DNA of 64,000 bases. It comes from Carya illinoinensis (Eukaryota; Streptophyta; Magnoliopsida; Fagales; Juglandaceae). Location of the stretch: the NCBI RefSeq assembly GCF_018687715.1, contig NC_056758.1, positions 5,146,001 through 5,210,000 on the forward strand. The letters are read 5' to 3'. Shown here piece by piece: positions 12,887 through 24,618 of this stretch; position 1 is the stretch's first letter; the number at the start of each line of letters is the position of its first letter. Below the pieces are notes generated by a model that saw nothing but the letters and a program-made list of their open reading frames with translations, searched no databases and was not told the DNA's origin. The translations under genes were made by a program, and so were the position numbers.

Positions 12887-13729
12887 AAACTCAACTGGAT
12901 ATTGATACGTACAAGCCCAAAAATTTCTATGAAGAAGAGTGCTACATTAGATGATGCCCTCGCTGATATGACTATTTCTACAAAGATGAGGACACACAAG
13001 AATGTTTTAAAGCTAATAGATTGCTGTCTTGAGACTTTAGTTCCTCTTTTGGTACTCGAATCAACATCAAATGAATCTCTTTGTGATCGAGTTTATGCCT
13101 ACGATTTTGGCATAACTCCACGACAATAACAACCCATAGAGTAGCGAAGTAGGTTAAACATTGCTTGAGAAATTGCTCATGCAATCGCATATCTTCATCA
13201 TGCATTTTCCAAACCCATCATCCATAGAGATATATGCCTTTGAAATATCTTCTTGGACCAACATGATATGCCCAAACTATTTGACTTTTCACTTTCCATG
13301 CCAAACTCAGAGAATGTGACTTGAGTACTGGCTAGTCCTGTTGGGATTCCGGGATACACTTGCTCCAGCTATATAGCTATCGATTGGATAACGGAGAAAG
13401 CTGATATCTATAGTTTCGTTGTGCTTCTATTAGAGCTCTTATCTGGGCTAAGATCTAGTGACCTTCATGTAAAAGCTATGGTTGAAGATGACCTCATGGC
13501 AGAAGGAGCTTCTTTTGAGCAGCAATTGCAAGCTGAACGGGACCTTGTAAAAGATTACATAAGAAAACATAATAAAAATGAGATTGTGGATCCAGCAATC
13601 CTAGCAGAAGTAGAAGGAGATTGTGTTGAGCGGCAATTACAAGCTGCGTTGGACCTTGCTTTTATATGCTTGGAGTACAATCCGGAGCTAAGGCCAACTA
13701 TGGTTGATGTTTCAAAGAAACTAAGATAA
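12887..13729 (+). pseudogene. ZRK-like pseudokinase pseudogene, kinase-domain piece
   Basis: This stretch aligns with the right-hand paralogue (29.7-30.53 kb). Seen in order are SMKKSATLDDALADM, a helix-C-like TKMRTHKNVLKL, CCLETLVPLLVLEST, a stop after GITPRQ, then HHAFSKPIIHRDICL in the next piece. A second stop follows, and a long intact C-terminal half (13,421-13,729) contains EIVDPAILAE and YNPELRPTM. The catalytic loop keeps HRD, and the DFG position reads FDFSL rather than DFG. Two or more in-frame stops, loss of about 100 bp at the 5' junction and separation from the N-terminal piece by about 9 kb of transposon make it a pseudogene. Its 3' flank is also displaced: the homologous downstream sequence resumes at 28,096. 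Confidence 0.85.
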
Positions 13730-13743
13730 TACTATTTTCTCCT

Positions 13744-13904
13744 CAAGAATGTTTTGTAAAACCACCATACTTTGAGAGGTGGAGAGATATTTGTATTTAT
13801 AGAGGAGTACACGTATAGCTATACATGGAAACAAAATACAAATGGAAATAAATAATATAATGAATAATATATCTCTACAATCATGGAGAGGATTCTGAAG
13901 TATC
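13744..13904 (-). repeat. 3' LTR of copia copy 2
   Basis: It matches 27,902-28,090 except for a 20-odd-bp segment (GTGAGGATTGCTGAATATCA) that is present only in the other LTR. The coding-strand polypurine tract lies next to it and has become an almost pure G run (C on the plus strand), obscuring the exact inner edge. Confidence 0.85.
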
Positions 13905-14059
13905 CCCCCCCCCCTCCCCCGAGCACAAGCTAAGCGTGGAATTAGAGCATATGCAAACCTTGGAACGAAAGAGAACAAAGAGTGGCTGGGAGACACTTTT
14001 GGTGAAAACGTCAGTAATCTACAAGGAAGATGGAACATGTTGAGTGCTAGCAACATGTT

Positions 14060-16521
14060 GAGTTCACAAAGAAAAATGATAATCTAAATCAATATGCTTT
14101 GAGTGCTTGTGAGAGACCGGATTAGAACTAAGGAAGAGAGCACTTTTGTATTCACAAAGTAGAAGTGGTGGAGCAAGGGTAGTGATACGCAGATCACGGA
14201 GGAGATGTTGCAACCAAAGAACCTCAACAGCAAGGGCACGATACTCAGATTCACAACTAGACCGAGAGACAATGAGTTGTTTCTTCGCACTCTAAGAGAC
14301 AAGATTGTCACCAAGGTAGATGGAATAACCTGACGTGGAGTGGAAAGTATCTAGGCAACCAGCCCAATCAACATCAAAATAAGTAGTGATAGTGACAGAA
14401 GTAAAGGTTGAAAAGGTGAGACCAGTGAAGAGTGCCCTTGACGTAACGAATAATGCATTCGACAGCCTGAAAATGATCCTCGGTGGTAGCATGCAAAAAT
14501 TGACTGATGAAGTGAGCGAGATCAGGCATGGTGATAGTCAGATATTGCAAGGCACCAACAAGAGAGTGATAAAGAGTAACATCAAAGAAAGGAGGACCAT
14601 TAGAGGAGAGGCGCTGTCCACCAACCATGGAAGTGGTGACAGGGTTGCAATCCAAGAGTTGAGCCCAAACAAGAATGTCACGGGCATACTTGGTTTGGCT
14701 AAGAAAGAGGCTATCTGAAACAGAGGTGACCTCAAGACCAAGAAAGTAGCTGAGAGGGCCCAAGTCCTTGGTGGCAAACTTGGCATGAAGTTGGTGAATA
14801 AAGGCACCAAGAAGAGAGTGATCACTACCAGTGACAATAACATCATCTACATATAAGAGAGGATAAATGAGATGTTAACGATGAAGAACAAACAAAGAAG
14901 TGTTAGCACGGCTGCAAGAAAACCCAAGCTTCAGTAAAAAAAATTGAAGCACCGAAACCAAGCACAAGGAGCTTGTTTTAAACCATAGAGAGCTTTCTTG
15001 AGCTTGCAAACGTAACCAAGAAAACAAGGATCAACATAACCAGGAGCTAGTCCATATAAATAGTTTCATGCAAAACACCATTAAAAAAATGCATTTTTGA
15101 CATCAAGTTGGCGGAGAGGCCAACCACGTTACAGCAAGAGAGAGAATAACACAAACGATGGATGCCTTGACCACTGAACTAAAAGTATCGATATAGTCAA
15201 GTCCAGGGAGCTGAGCATAACCCTTCGCTACAAGACGAGTCTTGAGACGATCAATGATTCCATTAGAGAGATATTTGGTTTGGAAAACCCATTTGGAGCC
15301 CACAATATTCATGTTGGAGGACGTGGCACCAGGTCCCAAGTGCGATTGGCATGGAGAGCTTTAATCTCATCATCCATGGTGGCAAGCCAGGCAGGATTCT
15401 TGGCAGCAGATTTGAAACCATGAGACTCTGAGGAGGAGAGCAAGGCAGAAAGAAGTCCAGAAACATGTAGGCTAAGATAGGTAGGATGGCGTGGCCGAAA
15501 AATACCTGCTTGGCACGGGTGACCATTAGATGAGAGGAAAGAGGGGTATTGGGTGTTGGATCAGCTGCCGGCAGGGGCTTGATGTGCAAGGCTTGCGGGC
15601 TGACCAGGTAGAACAACAAGATCATGCTGGGCTGAAGACTTACGAGCAGGAGTGGAGTCAACCTGGGAAACCTGCAGGGGCTCAACAAAATGATCAACAC
15701 AGAAATGACAGGAAGTGGGCCTGGTCTGAGCAACAGGGTTGGATAGAGTGTGGTAGGGCAATGGGGCAACATGCGTAGATGGGGTTTGGGCTCGGATGGG
15801 CTCACTAAAGGAGGAATAATCCAAGGCAATTATGGACCAAACATGAGAGTTGGGAATAAGGGGGAAATGGGTTTCGCCAAAGCGGGCATAGCGAGTAACA
15901 TAAATTTTTGTGGTGATCGGATCTAAGCAATGGAAACCTTTGTAGGAAGGACTATACCCTAAAAAAATACAAAAAATGCTATGGGGGAAAAATTTATGGG
16001 AAGCATAGTCACGTAAGCAAGGAAAAACTCGACAACTAAATGGATGAAAATTTATGTAATGAGGGGCCTTACCATGCAAGAGTTCAAATGGAGAAATACT
16101 TCTAAAAAGCGGTGCAGGCAACCGGTTAATGATGTATGTCATAATACTGAAAGCATCAACCCAAAAAGAAGTGGGAACACGTGAATGAAATAAGAGAGCA
16201 AGGCCCATCTCAATCACGTGACGGTGCTTACGTTCAGCACGACCATTTTGGGATGGTGTATAAGGACATGACATTTGGTGATGAATTCCAGTATAGCGAA
16301 GATGATATTGAAAACGTAGACTACAAAATTCAGCACCACCGTCACTCTGAAAATTTTTAATTTTGCAAGAGAGTTTATTTTCCACAAATTTCTGAAATTG
16401 AAGAAAAATTTCATAAAAATCAGACTTCAACTTCATAGAATAAAGCTAAGTAAAATGAGAATGATCATCAATAAAAATAATATAATATGAAAAACCCATT
16501 ATTGATTTTATCGGGGCAGGG
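14060..16521 (-). pseudogene. pol pseudogene of copia copy 2 (integrase core, RT, RNase H)
   Basis: Read on the minus strand from 16,521, the frame gives SIMGFSYYII, the second integrase Asp region (FQSDGGAEF, about 16,340) and the Glu region (SQNGRAERKHRH, about 16,230). A variable linker leads to the RT start (SKWVFQTKYLSNG, about 15,290), YVDDVIVTG at about 14,842-14,860, YFLGLEV, and RNase H with DVDWAGCLD near 14,370. Several frameshifts and stops break it, so no full polyprotein can be made. The first integrase catalytic Asp (HCDIWGP) lies on the other side of the nested insertion, at about 26,350. Confidence 0.85.
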
Positions 16522-16706
16522 TGTGACACCTCCAACTCTCACGTACAAACATGTGAAAATCGAGGTATCAGGATGATGACAACACGGGTCACGCATCCTA
16601 TCGCCAAGTGCCATGTGTGTGTATATGCAACACGTGTACATAAAAATAACGCAATGGTAATAAAAGTCTTTAAACTAAATACCAGAATTTTATTTAAATA
16701 CAAACT

Positions 16707-17968
16707 TGTTGAACCCAAGGTTTCAAGTTTCATGTGATTATAAATCTACACATGGATTTTGATGATAACAAATGAATTCAAAGAATAAAGGAGTTTCAAG
16801 CTCAAGTTGTCCATACAATGGAGTCAAGCACATCAAAGAACCAAGCATGAGTAAGAAGGAAATAAATTCACATTAAAATCATAAAGTAATGTTGTAAATC
16901 TCTTAAAATTCGAAATTAGGATTAATGCTCAAAATTAATATTTTATCATAAAGCATTAAAATACATTTTCCACATGTGCATGAATATTTTTGAAAATTAA
17001 ATTTGAAAATTTTGAAAGATGATTGATTGTCATCTTTTACATATGCATGCCTTGATTAAAGGGTTGAACTTTGAAAATATTAAAGATGATTGATTGTCAT
17101 CTTTCACATGTGCATGTTTTATTTGAATATTTTCAAAAGTGATTGATGCTTTTTTAGACTTATACAAAAGGTAGATGATTTTGTTTGAAAAATTTGAAAA
17201 GTAAAGTGTGCTCCTTTTGTCATATACAAAAAGTAAAAGATTAGATTTGAATTCTTTGAAAATGAAAGTGTGCTCCTTTTGTCATATGCTAAAAGTAAAA
17301 TATTAGGTTTGATTTTTTTGAAAAAGTGAATAATGTTGTCTTTGACATGTGAATCTTTTTAAATTTGAATATGAAGTCTCATATGCCTATAAATAGATCA
17401 TTTGAGAGCTTCACATTCACAACACCAAGAGCATACAACATTCATTGAAATCTTTCATTCTCGCTTCTCTAAACATTGAGCTTTAATCCTTGTTCATTTT
17501 GAGAAATATAGTTTGTGCTGTATTGTTCTTATTTCACTCATTGAGGAGTGTATTCTGATAACTTACCCACTATCAGCTTTTGTACCAGAAAAAGGGTGTG
17601 TATAACCCTTGTGCGTGTAGAAAGTATTAGTTGAATCACCACGTGTAAGGTGATTGCAAGTGTAGAGGGTGTTCTACACGGATCGTTTGTAGCGGTGTTG
17701 TTCAAAGGTGTAATAGGTTTCTATCTCTACCTGAAGGAGGTTGAATAGTGAATTTGGAAATCCTCAAGGGGTAGCTTGAGGCGAGGACGTAGGCAGTGGG
17801 GCCGAACCTCGTTAACATACTGAGTTTGCTTCTCTCTTACCCTTACTCTTTATATTTATTGTTATTTCATATTTTGTTTATATTTTATATTATATATTTG
17901 ATTTATAATTGTTATTTTTTAATACAACTCAATTCACCCTCCCTCTTGTGTTAGTCATCTGGGTAACA
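16707..17968 (+). repeat. 5' LTR of SIRE-like element
   Basis: It begins TGTTGAACCC and ends GTTAGTCATCTGGGTAACA. It contains TATAAATAGATCATTTG near 17,390 as a probable promoter TATA box. Two 62-bp tandem units (key sequence GTGCTCCTTTTGTCATAT at about 17,207 and 17,269) lie in U3. Confidence 0.93.
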
Positions 17969-18027
17969 ATTGGTATCAGAACTAAGAACTCTATTATAAG
18001 ATTAACTATCTTTTGAGTTAAGATCTT

Positions 18028-19662
18028 ATGGCTAACATTGCAGTTTCATTTGGTGAAGTTCAATCTAGCAGTCGGCCTCCACTCTTTTGTGGAGATAATT
18101 ACTCATTCTGAAAAGTTAGAATGAGAATATTCCTACAGGCTCAAGGTCGAGAAATCTGGAAATGTATTGTAAATGGACCTTATATTCCAACAAAAGTGGT
18201 TGATGGAGTAAAGGTCAAAAAGGAAGAAGAAGAGTTTGATCGTAAAGACGATAGATTTTATACTTTGAATTTAACTGATATAAATTTATTATTTAATACT
18301 CTCAATGAAAATGAGTTTAATAGAATAATGACTCGTGCTACGGCAAAAGAAATTTGGGATAACTTGGAAGTTACTTATGAAGGAACTTCGCAAGTCAATG
18401 AATCAAAAATTTATATTCTTACTCATGAATATGAAATGTTTAAGATGAATGATGATGAATCTATTTCTAGTATGCACACTCGTTTTACTAACATCATAAA
18501 CAGGTTGACAGCTCTTGGCAAAGTTTATTCCAAGGTGGAGATAGTAAGAAAAATTCTCAACTCTCTACCAAACCTCTGGGAATCAAAAGTGACAGCGATT
18601 CTTGAAGCTAGAGACCTCAAGAAGCTCGAAGTGAATGAACTCATCGGGTCACTTATCACCCATGAGTACACATTGAAAAGAGGAGAAGAAGAAAGAAAGC
18701 CAAAGAAGAGCTTGGCACTTAAAACTGTTCCTCATGAAAGTGAAAGTGATGAAGATGAGGAAAATGAAGATAAAGATGAAGAAGTTGCAATGATAATAAG
18801 AAGAATTCAGAGGTTCTTAAAGAAAAATAAAATTCATCTGAGGAAATTCTTCAAAAAGTTTTCCAAGAAAGATTCAGGTAAAAATGACACTTTAATTTGT
18901 TATAAATGTAATAAGCCTGGTCATATCAAGCCAGATTGTCCTCTGCTAAAGAAAGATCGAAACAAGGGCAAGAAAGTAATGAAAGCTACATGGGATGATG
19001 ATTCAAGTAGCTCAGATAGTGAAACAAGCAATGGAGAATCAGCAAATTTTTGTCTTATGGCTAAAGATGACATTGAGGTAACAAATCTTGATAATATTGA
19101 AGATCCTTCATATGAAGAATTGAAAAATGTTTTAGAAGAGGTTTATGAGGAATTTGAAAAATTGGGTATCAAATATACTACTTTGAAAAAGAAAAATTTT
19201 TCTTTAACAAATGAAATTGATATTTTAAGAAAAGAAAGTATCATTTTGAAAGATGAAAATCTTGAATTGAATAAGAAGAAAACCGATTTAGAAAATATTG
19301 TTGAAAACTTTACGAATGGAAAAAGAAATTTTGAAAAACTTCTTGGTAGTCAAAGATGTGTTTTTGACAAGGCAGACTTGGGATATATACCAAAACAAAA
19401 ATACAAACCTTATAAAAAAATGTTTGATAATCCTTCTATATCAAAGACCAATAATCAAAATTCTTTTCATAAAAATAATTTTGTAAAAAAAATATATTAT
19501 TATAATCATTCAAGTTCTTCATATATGTCACATACTATTTACAATTTCTGTAATAGAAGTGATCATAATTATCATACTTGTCCTATTAGAAGAAATCATA
19601 CAATGACTGTTAGGGCCATATGGGTACCTAAAAATCTTGTTTCTTCTAATACTAATAAATAA
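18028..19662 (+). CDS. SIRE-like gag protein, one in-frame TGA
   Basis: The frame starts at ATG 18,028 (MANIAVSFGEVQ) and meets TGA at 18,109-18,111 in the sequence NYSF-stop-KVRM, where copia gag proteins have Trp. From ATG 18,121 it is open for 513 codons to TAA at 19,660. Seen are the gag core (WDNLEVTYEGTSQV, residues 80-93 of the 513), an acidic Glu/Asp stretch near 200-220, and a zinc knuckle CYKCNKPGHIKPDC at about 18,898-18,939. A coiled-coil-rich segment follows. Gag packages element RNA and forms virus-like particles. The TGA, if real, truncates it to 27 residues unless the downstream ATG is used. Confidence 0.85.
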
Positions 19663-22600
19663 AGGACCCAAAGAACTTGGGTACCAAGAAAAATCATTTT
19701 AATTGTTTTTATAGGTATGCATGAAGTCATCCACAAGTAAAAACAAGTGATTTTTAGATAGTGGATGTTTAAGACACATGACGGGAGACAAAACTAAGTT
19801 CTTTGATCTTAGATCTAAAGAAGAAGGACACGTGACATTTGGAGACAACTCGAAAGGTAATGAATCTTCTCTCATAATTGAAGATGTTCTACTTGTTGAA
19901 AGTCTAAAACATAATTTTTTGAACATAAGTCAATTATGTGATAAACGATTTACAGTTACTTTCAAAATGGATAAGTGCATTATTTTGAATGATAACAATT
20001 GTAATATTTGTTTTATTGCTTTTATAAACAATAATGTTTATACAATCGATTTTGAAGATGTTCTACTTGTTGAAAGTCTAAAACATAATCTTTTGAACAT
20101 AAGTCAATTATGTGATAAACGATTTACAGTTACTTTCAAAATGGATAAGTGCATTATTTTGAATGATAATGATTGTAATATTTGTTTTATTGCTTTTATA
20201 AACAATAATGTTTATACAATCGATTTTGAAGAAATTACCTCACAAGATACTATTTGCTTTTCAGCTCAAAATGAAACTAGTTAGTTATGGCATAGAAGAT
20301 TATGTCATGTGAACATGGAACTTATTTCCAAACTTTCAAAAAAATGATCTTGTGAGAGGTTTACCAAAAAAAAAAATTTCTTAAAGACAAAATTTGTGAT
20401 GCATGCCAATTTGGTAAACAAACAAAAACTTCTTTTAAAACTAAGAAACATATTTCCACTACTAGACCATTGCAACTGATACACATGGATCTTTTTGGAC
20501 CAAATAGAGTTGCAAATCTAGGAGGAAAATATTATGCATTTGTTATTATTGATGATTTCTCTATATATACTTGGGTCATCTTTCTTGCTCATAAAGATGA
20601 GACACATAATGCCTTTACCAAGTTATGCAAGAGAATTCAAAATGAAAATGGCTATACTATTTCAAGTATCCGAAGTAATAGGGGAAAAGAGTTTGTTAAT
20701 AAAAATATTGAAGCATTTTGTGATGAAAATGGTTTTGTGCATAATTTTTCTGCTTCTCGAACTCCTCAACAAAATGGAGTAGTAGAGAGGAAAAATAGAT
20801 CTCTTCAAGAGATGGCAAGAACAATGCTCAATGAGAACAACTTGCCTAATTATTTTGGGCTGAAGCGGTAAGTATTGCATGTTATATTATAAATAGAGTT
20901 ATGCTAAGGTCTAAGTTAGATAAAACCCCCTATGAGCTTTGGAATGAGAAAAAGTCCAACATTGGTTACTTTCATGTATTTGGATGCAAATATTTTATTT
21001 TGAATTATAGGGATAATTTAGGCAAGTTTGATACAAAATCTGATGAAGGTATCTTTCTCGGGTATTTTACTAATAGTAAAACTTATAGAGTATTCAATAA
21101 AAAGACTTTGACTGTACAAGAATCTATGCATGTAGTATTTGATGAATCTAATTCTCCACTCTCCAAGAAATCTATTGATGAAGAAACAGGAAGTATAAAT
21201 AACACGGAAAGTCTCAATCTCAACAAAGAGAAAACAATAGAGGAAGTTCAACATAGAGCCATCAGGAAAGATCATCAAAATTTAATATAAGATGCAACCA
21301 AACAGTGGAAATTTGTGAAAGATCATCCAGTGGAACAAATTTTGGGAGAACCTTCACAAGGTGTAAGTACTAGATCATCTCTTAGAAATATTTGCAATTA
21401 TACTGCTTTTCTATCTCAAATTAAACCCAAAAATATTGATGACGCACTTCTTGATGAATCTTGGATTCTAGTTATGCAATGAGAGTTGAATCAATTTGAA
21501 AGAAATGATATTTGGACACTTGTTCCTAGACCCAAAAATCATACTATTATTGGAACAAAATGGGTTTTTAGAAACAAGAAAGATGAGTCCGGAGTCATTA
21601 CTAGAAATAAGGCTCGACTTGTAGCCCAAGGTTTTAATCAAGAAGAAGGAATCGATTATGATGAGACATATGCACCTGTCGCAAGATTAGAAGCTAATCG
21701 AATGCTACTTGCATATGCTTGTTATAAAGATTTCAAACTTCTTCAAATTGATGTTAAAAGTGCTTTCTTAAATGGTTTTATAAATGAAGAGGTATATGTT
21801 GAGCAACCTCCAGGTTTTGAAAATCATATTTCCCCAAATCATGTTTTCAAACTCACAAAAGCACTATATGGACCTAAACAAGCTCCTAGAGCTTGGTACG
21901 AGAGACTCAGTGGTTTCTTGATTAAAAAAGGTTTTTCAAGAGAAAAAATCGGCACAACTCTTTTCATTAAATATAAAAATGATGATATTCTTTTGATTCA
22001 GATTTATGTTGATGATATAATATTCGGTGCTACTAATGAAAATATGTGTCAAGTTTTTGCTAAGACTATACAGGAAGAATTTGAGATGAGCATGATGGGA
22101 GAACTTACATTCTTTCTCGGATTGCAAATTAAGCAAGCAAAAAGTGGGACATTCATCAATCAATCAAAATATATTAAGGAATTACTAAAGAAGTTTGGGA
22201 TGGAAAATGCTAAGGAAATTGGAACATCAATGAGCCCATCAACTAAACTTGATAAAGATGAATCCGATAAGCCAGTTGACTCGAAAATATATCAAGGTAT
22301 GATTGGTAGCTTATTATATTTAACAGCCAGTAGACCAGATATTATGTTTAGTGTGTGCTTATGTGCACGCTTTCAATCATCTACAAAAGAATCACATTTA
22401 ATTGCAGTTAAGCGCATTCTTAAATATCTTAGTGGTACAATTAACCTAGGGTTATGGTACCCTAAGCACACATCTTTCGATCTAATCAGCTACACAGATG
22501 CAGATTATGCTGGCTGTAAAATAGATCGAAAAAGCACTAGTGGAGCATGTCATTTCTTAGGTCATGCACTAGTTTCCTGATTTAGTAAAAAATAAAATTC

Positions 22601-22958
22601 TGTTGCACTATCTACTGCTGAGGCAGAATATGTTGCTGCAGGTAGTTGTTGTGCTCAAGTTCTCTACATGAAGCAACAACTTGAAGATTTTAAACTCATG
22701 TATAATCACATTCCAATCAAATGTGATAATACAAGTGTTATAAATCTTTCAAAGAACTCAATACAACATTCTAGAACTAAGCATATTGAAATAAAATATC
22801 ATTTTCTTCGAGATCATGTGCAGAAAGGCGATATAATACTAGAATTCACAAACACACACGATCAGTTAGCAGATATTTTCACAAAGTCTTTACCAGAAGA
22901 TAGATTATGTATGATCAGAAGAGAAATATGTATGATACATGTTATGAATATCTCTTAA
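19663..22958 (+). pseudogene. pol pseudogene of SIRE-like element (PR-IN-RT-RH)
   Basis: Protease is seen at 19,749 (FLDSGCLRHMTGD, with TGA replacing the Trp before it). Integrase follows: LWHRRLCHVN at 20,287, MDLFGPN at 20,485 with the first Asp, SNRGKEF near 20,670 where the expected second Asp reads Asn, and TPQQNGVVERKN at 20,762. Reverse transcriptase has its start TKWVFRNK at 21,558 and YVDDI at about 22,006; RNase H has DADYAGCKIDRKST at 22,496 and the C-terminus LADIFTKSLP at 22,867. The frame is broken by Trp-to-TGA changes at 19,749, 21,480 and 22,578, a CAA-to-TAA near 22,592, and a 1-nt loss near 20,857 (YF-WAEAV). It is recently dead rather than ancient. Confidence 0.87.
19880..20227 (+). 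repeat. In-frame 174-bp tandem duplication inside pol
   Basis: Copy one is 19,880-20,053 and copy two 20,054-20,227. Each encodes 58 residues beginning EDVLLVESLKHN and ending NNVYTIDF. They differ at only a few bases. The segment lies between protease and the integrase zinc finger and the duplication keeps the frame. Confidence 0.95.
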
Positions 22959-23006
22959 AAGATAGACTAGAGTCAATAAAAATAGAGATAGATTTTTTAA
23001 AAACTT

Positions 23007-23444
23007 TTACATAAACTTGAGATTCTTAGCCTCATGTTTGAGACGCTCATTCTCTTCATATAATATCATGTCATTCTTATCCATGGGAACCGGAAAGCGG
23101 AATGAAGAATCTAATAAAGATTTCAACTGTTTATTTTTCTGCCGAATGATTCCTTCCCTTGTGTGAGACTCTTGAACAATTCGTTGAAGTACAACAATTG
23201 GTTCTTTGAATTTTTCAACTTCATGATTTTTGGCTTGTAGCCGTTGAGAAAAAGCAACAATAGAGGAAGAGTAGAGAGTCCCAAGACTCACCAAGTCATA
23301 AATAGCATCAGAATCTGACTTATTAGTCAGATTATTATTTTCCTGCTGCAACATGGCACCAATGGCAGCTGAAGAAAGGACAGGAGGTTGAGATGCAGAA
23401 TGCATCATGGATGGATCTAGAGAAATGTTAAAAGAATGAGCCAT
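23007..23444 (-). CDS. Antisense coiled-coil protein C (aORF-C), copy in SIRE-like element
   Basis: An intact 145-codon frame runs opposite to pol from ATG 23,444 to TAA 23,007; the same frame is open upstream to 23,579. The protein starts MAHSFNISLDPSMMHS. It has a conserved middle AIYDLVSLGTLYSS / VAFSQRLQ, then heptad-like, charged coiled-coil sequence, and ends EAKNLKFM. A TATA box (TATAAAA on the minus strand, 23,549-23,555) lies about 105 bp upstream of the ATG. Homologues with the same features occur at 50,105-50,530 and 55,424-55,858 in other copia elements, also antisense. I do not recognise a domain and cannot assign a function. The only intact copy of the three is this one. Confidence 0.7.
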   Translation of the reverse strand: MAHSFNISLDPSMMHSASQPPVLSSAAIGAMLQQENNNLTNKSDSDAIYDLVSLGTLYSSSIVAFSQRLQAKNHEVEKFKEPIVVLQRIVQESHTREGIIRQKNKQLKSLLDSSFRFPVPMDKNDMILYEENERLKHEAKNLKFM

Positions 23445-23548
23445 TGAGAAAAGAATGGAAGGCTTAAAACGAGAATGTTGAAGGAATGCAGATGAGTTAT
23501 AGAGATGAGAAGAAAACTTGATGCGGATTGGATGAACTTCAGGACTGA

Positions 23549-23555
23549 TTTTATA
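23549..23555 (-). promoter_or_regulatory. TATA box of aORF-C (SIRE copy)
   Basis: The minus strand reads CTCTATAAAATCAG about 105 bp before ATG 23,444. The same TATA-to-ATG distance is found at 50,632-50,638 and 55,317-55,323, which argues for a conserved promoter rather than chance AT-rich sequence. Confidence 0.65.
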
Positions 23556-23606
23556 GAGATAGCATAAAGAATAAGACAAACTATTGTCTCTTCAAATCTT
23601 ATTTAG

Positions 23607-24140
23607 TCAAAAGAAATACAAGATATGCTGGACACACATTGTCAAAAGTTTTCTTACTAAGCCAGCGAGATTAACAGTAGATTGTCCATATTTTTCTAGT
23701 AAACGATGAACCTCTGCTGTTATCTGCCGATGTTGACCTTGTATCTGAACCATTTCTCGTTCCAGCTCCTCTATTCGTGGTTACAGATCATGAGCATACC
23801 AATTTGCAAATTTTTTCAACTCTTGGTTTTCTTGCTTTAGCCTTTTATTCTTACTATCCTTATTAGCAAACTTCTGTCGTAACTCAGATATTTGCATGTT
23901 AAGATGATCAATCTCACTCACCCTCGCCATTAACCTCCGAGACATGATCGTAACAGAGGCAGCATATTGACTACTGAGCATTCTTGATTCTGCAATAATC
24001 TCAAAATCAGCCTTACTAGAAAAACGGTTCTATGCTCCTATCATGGTATTGACAGTCTCATGAGAGAAGATTGATGATTGATGCGTCAAGGGTTCCTGAT
24101 TCAAGTCTGGAACATTAGTGGAAGAGAATTGCTCAGTCAT
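23607..24140 (-). pseudogene. Antisense coiled-coil protein N (aORF-N), copy in SIRE-like element
   Basis: Antisense to pol, the frame starts at ATG 24,140 (MTEQFSSTNVPDLNQ) and runs to TGA at 23,607 with two internal stops: TAG after NTMIGA near 24,030 and TAA after YAHDL at 23,781. The middle reads SSQYAASVTIMSRRL / LNMQISELRQKF, and continues as Lys/Glu-rich coiled coil (RIEELEREMVQIQ). A TATAAAA on the minus strand (24,221-24,227) lies about 85 bp upstream. A diverged homologue is at 54,806-55,132. It is followed by aORF-C on the same strand, so the two form a small antisense pair. The function is unknown. Confidence 0.65.
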
Positions 24141-24220
24141 TCTATCGTTGTGGAAAAACAGAACTCAGGTCAAGAATCGATGTATTTTTTTGGCATCCGA
24201 TAGATGAAAATGCTCATTTT

Positions 24221-24227
24221 TTTTATA
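24221..24227 (-). promoter_or_regulatory. TATA box candidate of aORF-N
   Basis: The minus strand reads TTTCTATAAAAAAAATGAGC about 85 bp before ATG 24,140. Less conserved evidence exists than for the aORF-C promoter. Confidence 0.45.
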
Positions 24228-24618
24228 GAAACTCAGAGCCTTCAATCACGTTTGTCAACAACATCAGGCGATTGTTTAAATCTCCAGCCGCACTAAATTC
24301 ATAGAGTTAGGCCTTGAAACTTTGCAGTATTTGTCGGGTCACGGACGGTTCCTTTTTCAACTATCTACAGTGACTATTAAACGCATCATTTTCTTCAGTC
24401 CATTTACTTGCTGCCGATCCTTTTTAATGATGCTAAAAGGAGGAGAAGTTTTAGACTAGAACATTAACATTGTTTAAATTGCTAAACTTGTTATATATGC
24501 TTGGAATTATATTTATACTTTTACTTGAAAAATTAACGCATATTTTCAAGGGGAGCTTAAGTATTAATACAGGTTTCAAGTTCTATCAAGTATTTGTCAT
24601 CATCAAAAAGTGGGAGAT

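Noticed and set aside
13744..13904. Perfect target duplication for copia copy 2
   Set aside because: The flanks read CTCCT and CTCAC; only the comparison with the ZRK paralogue supports the insertion point, so the duplication is reported as degenerate.
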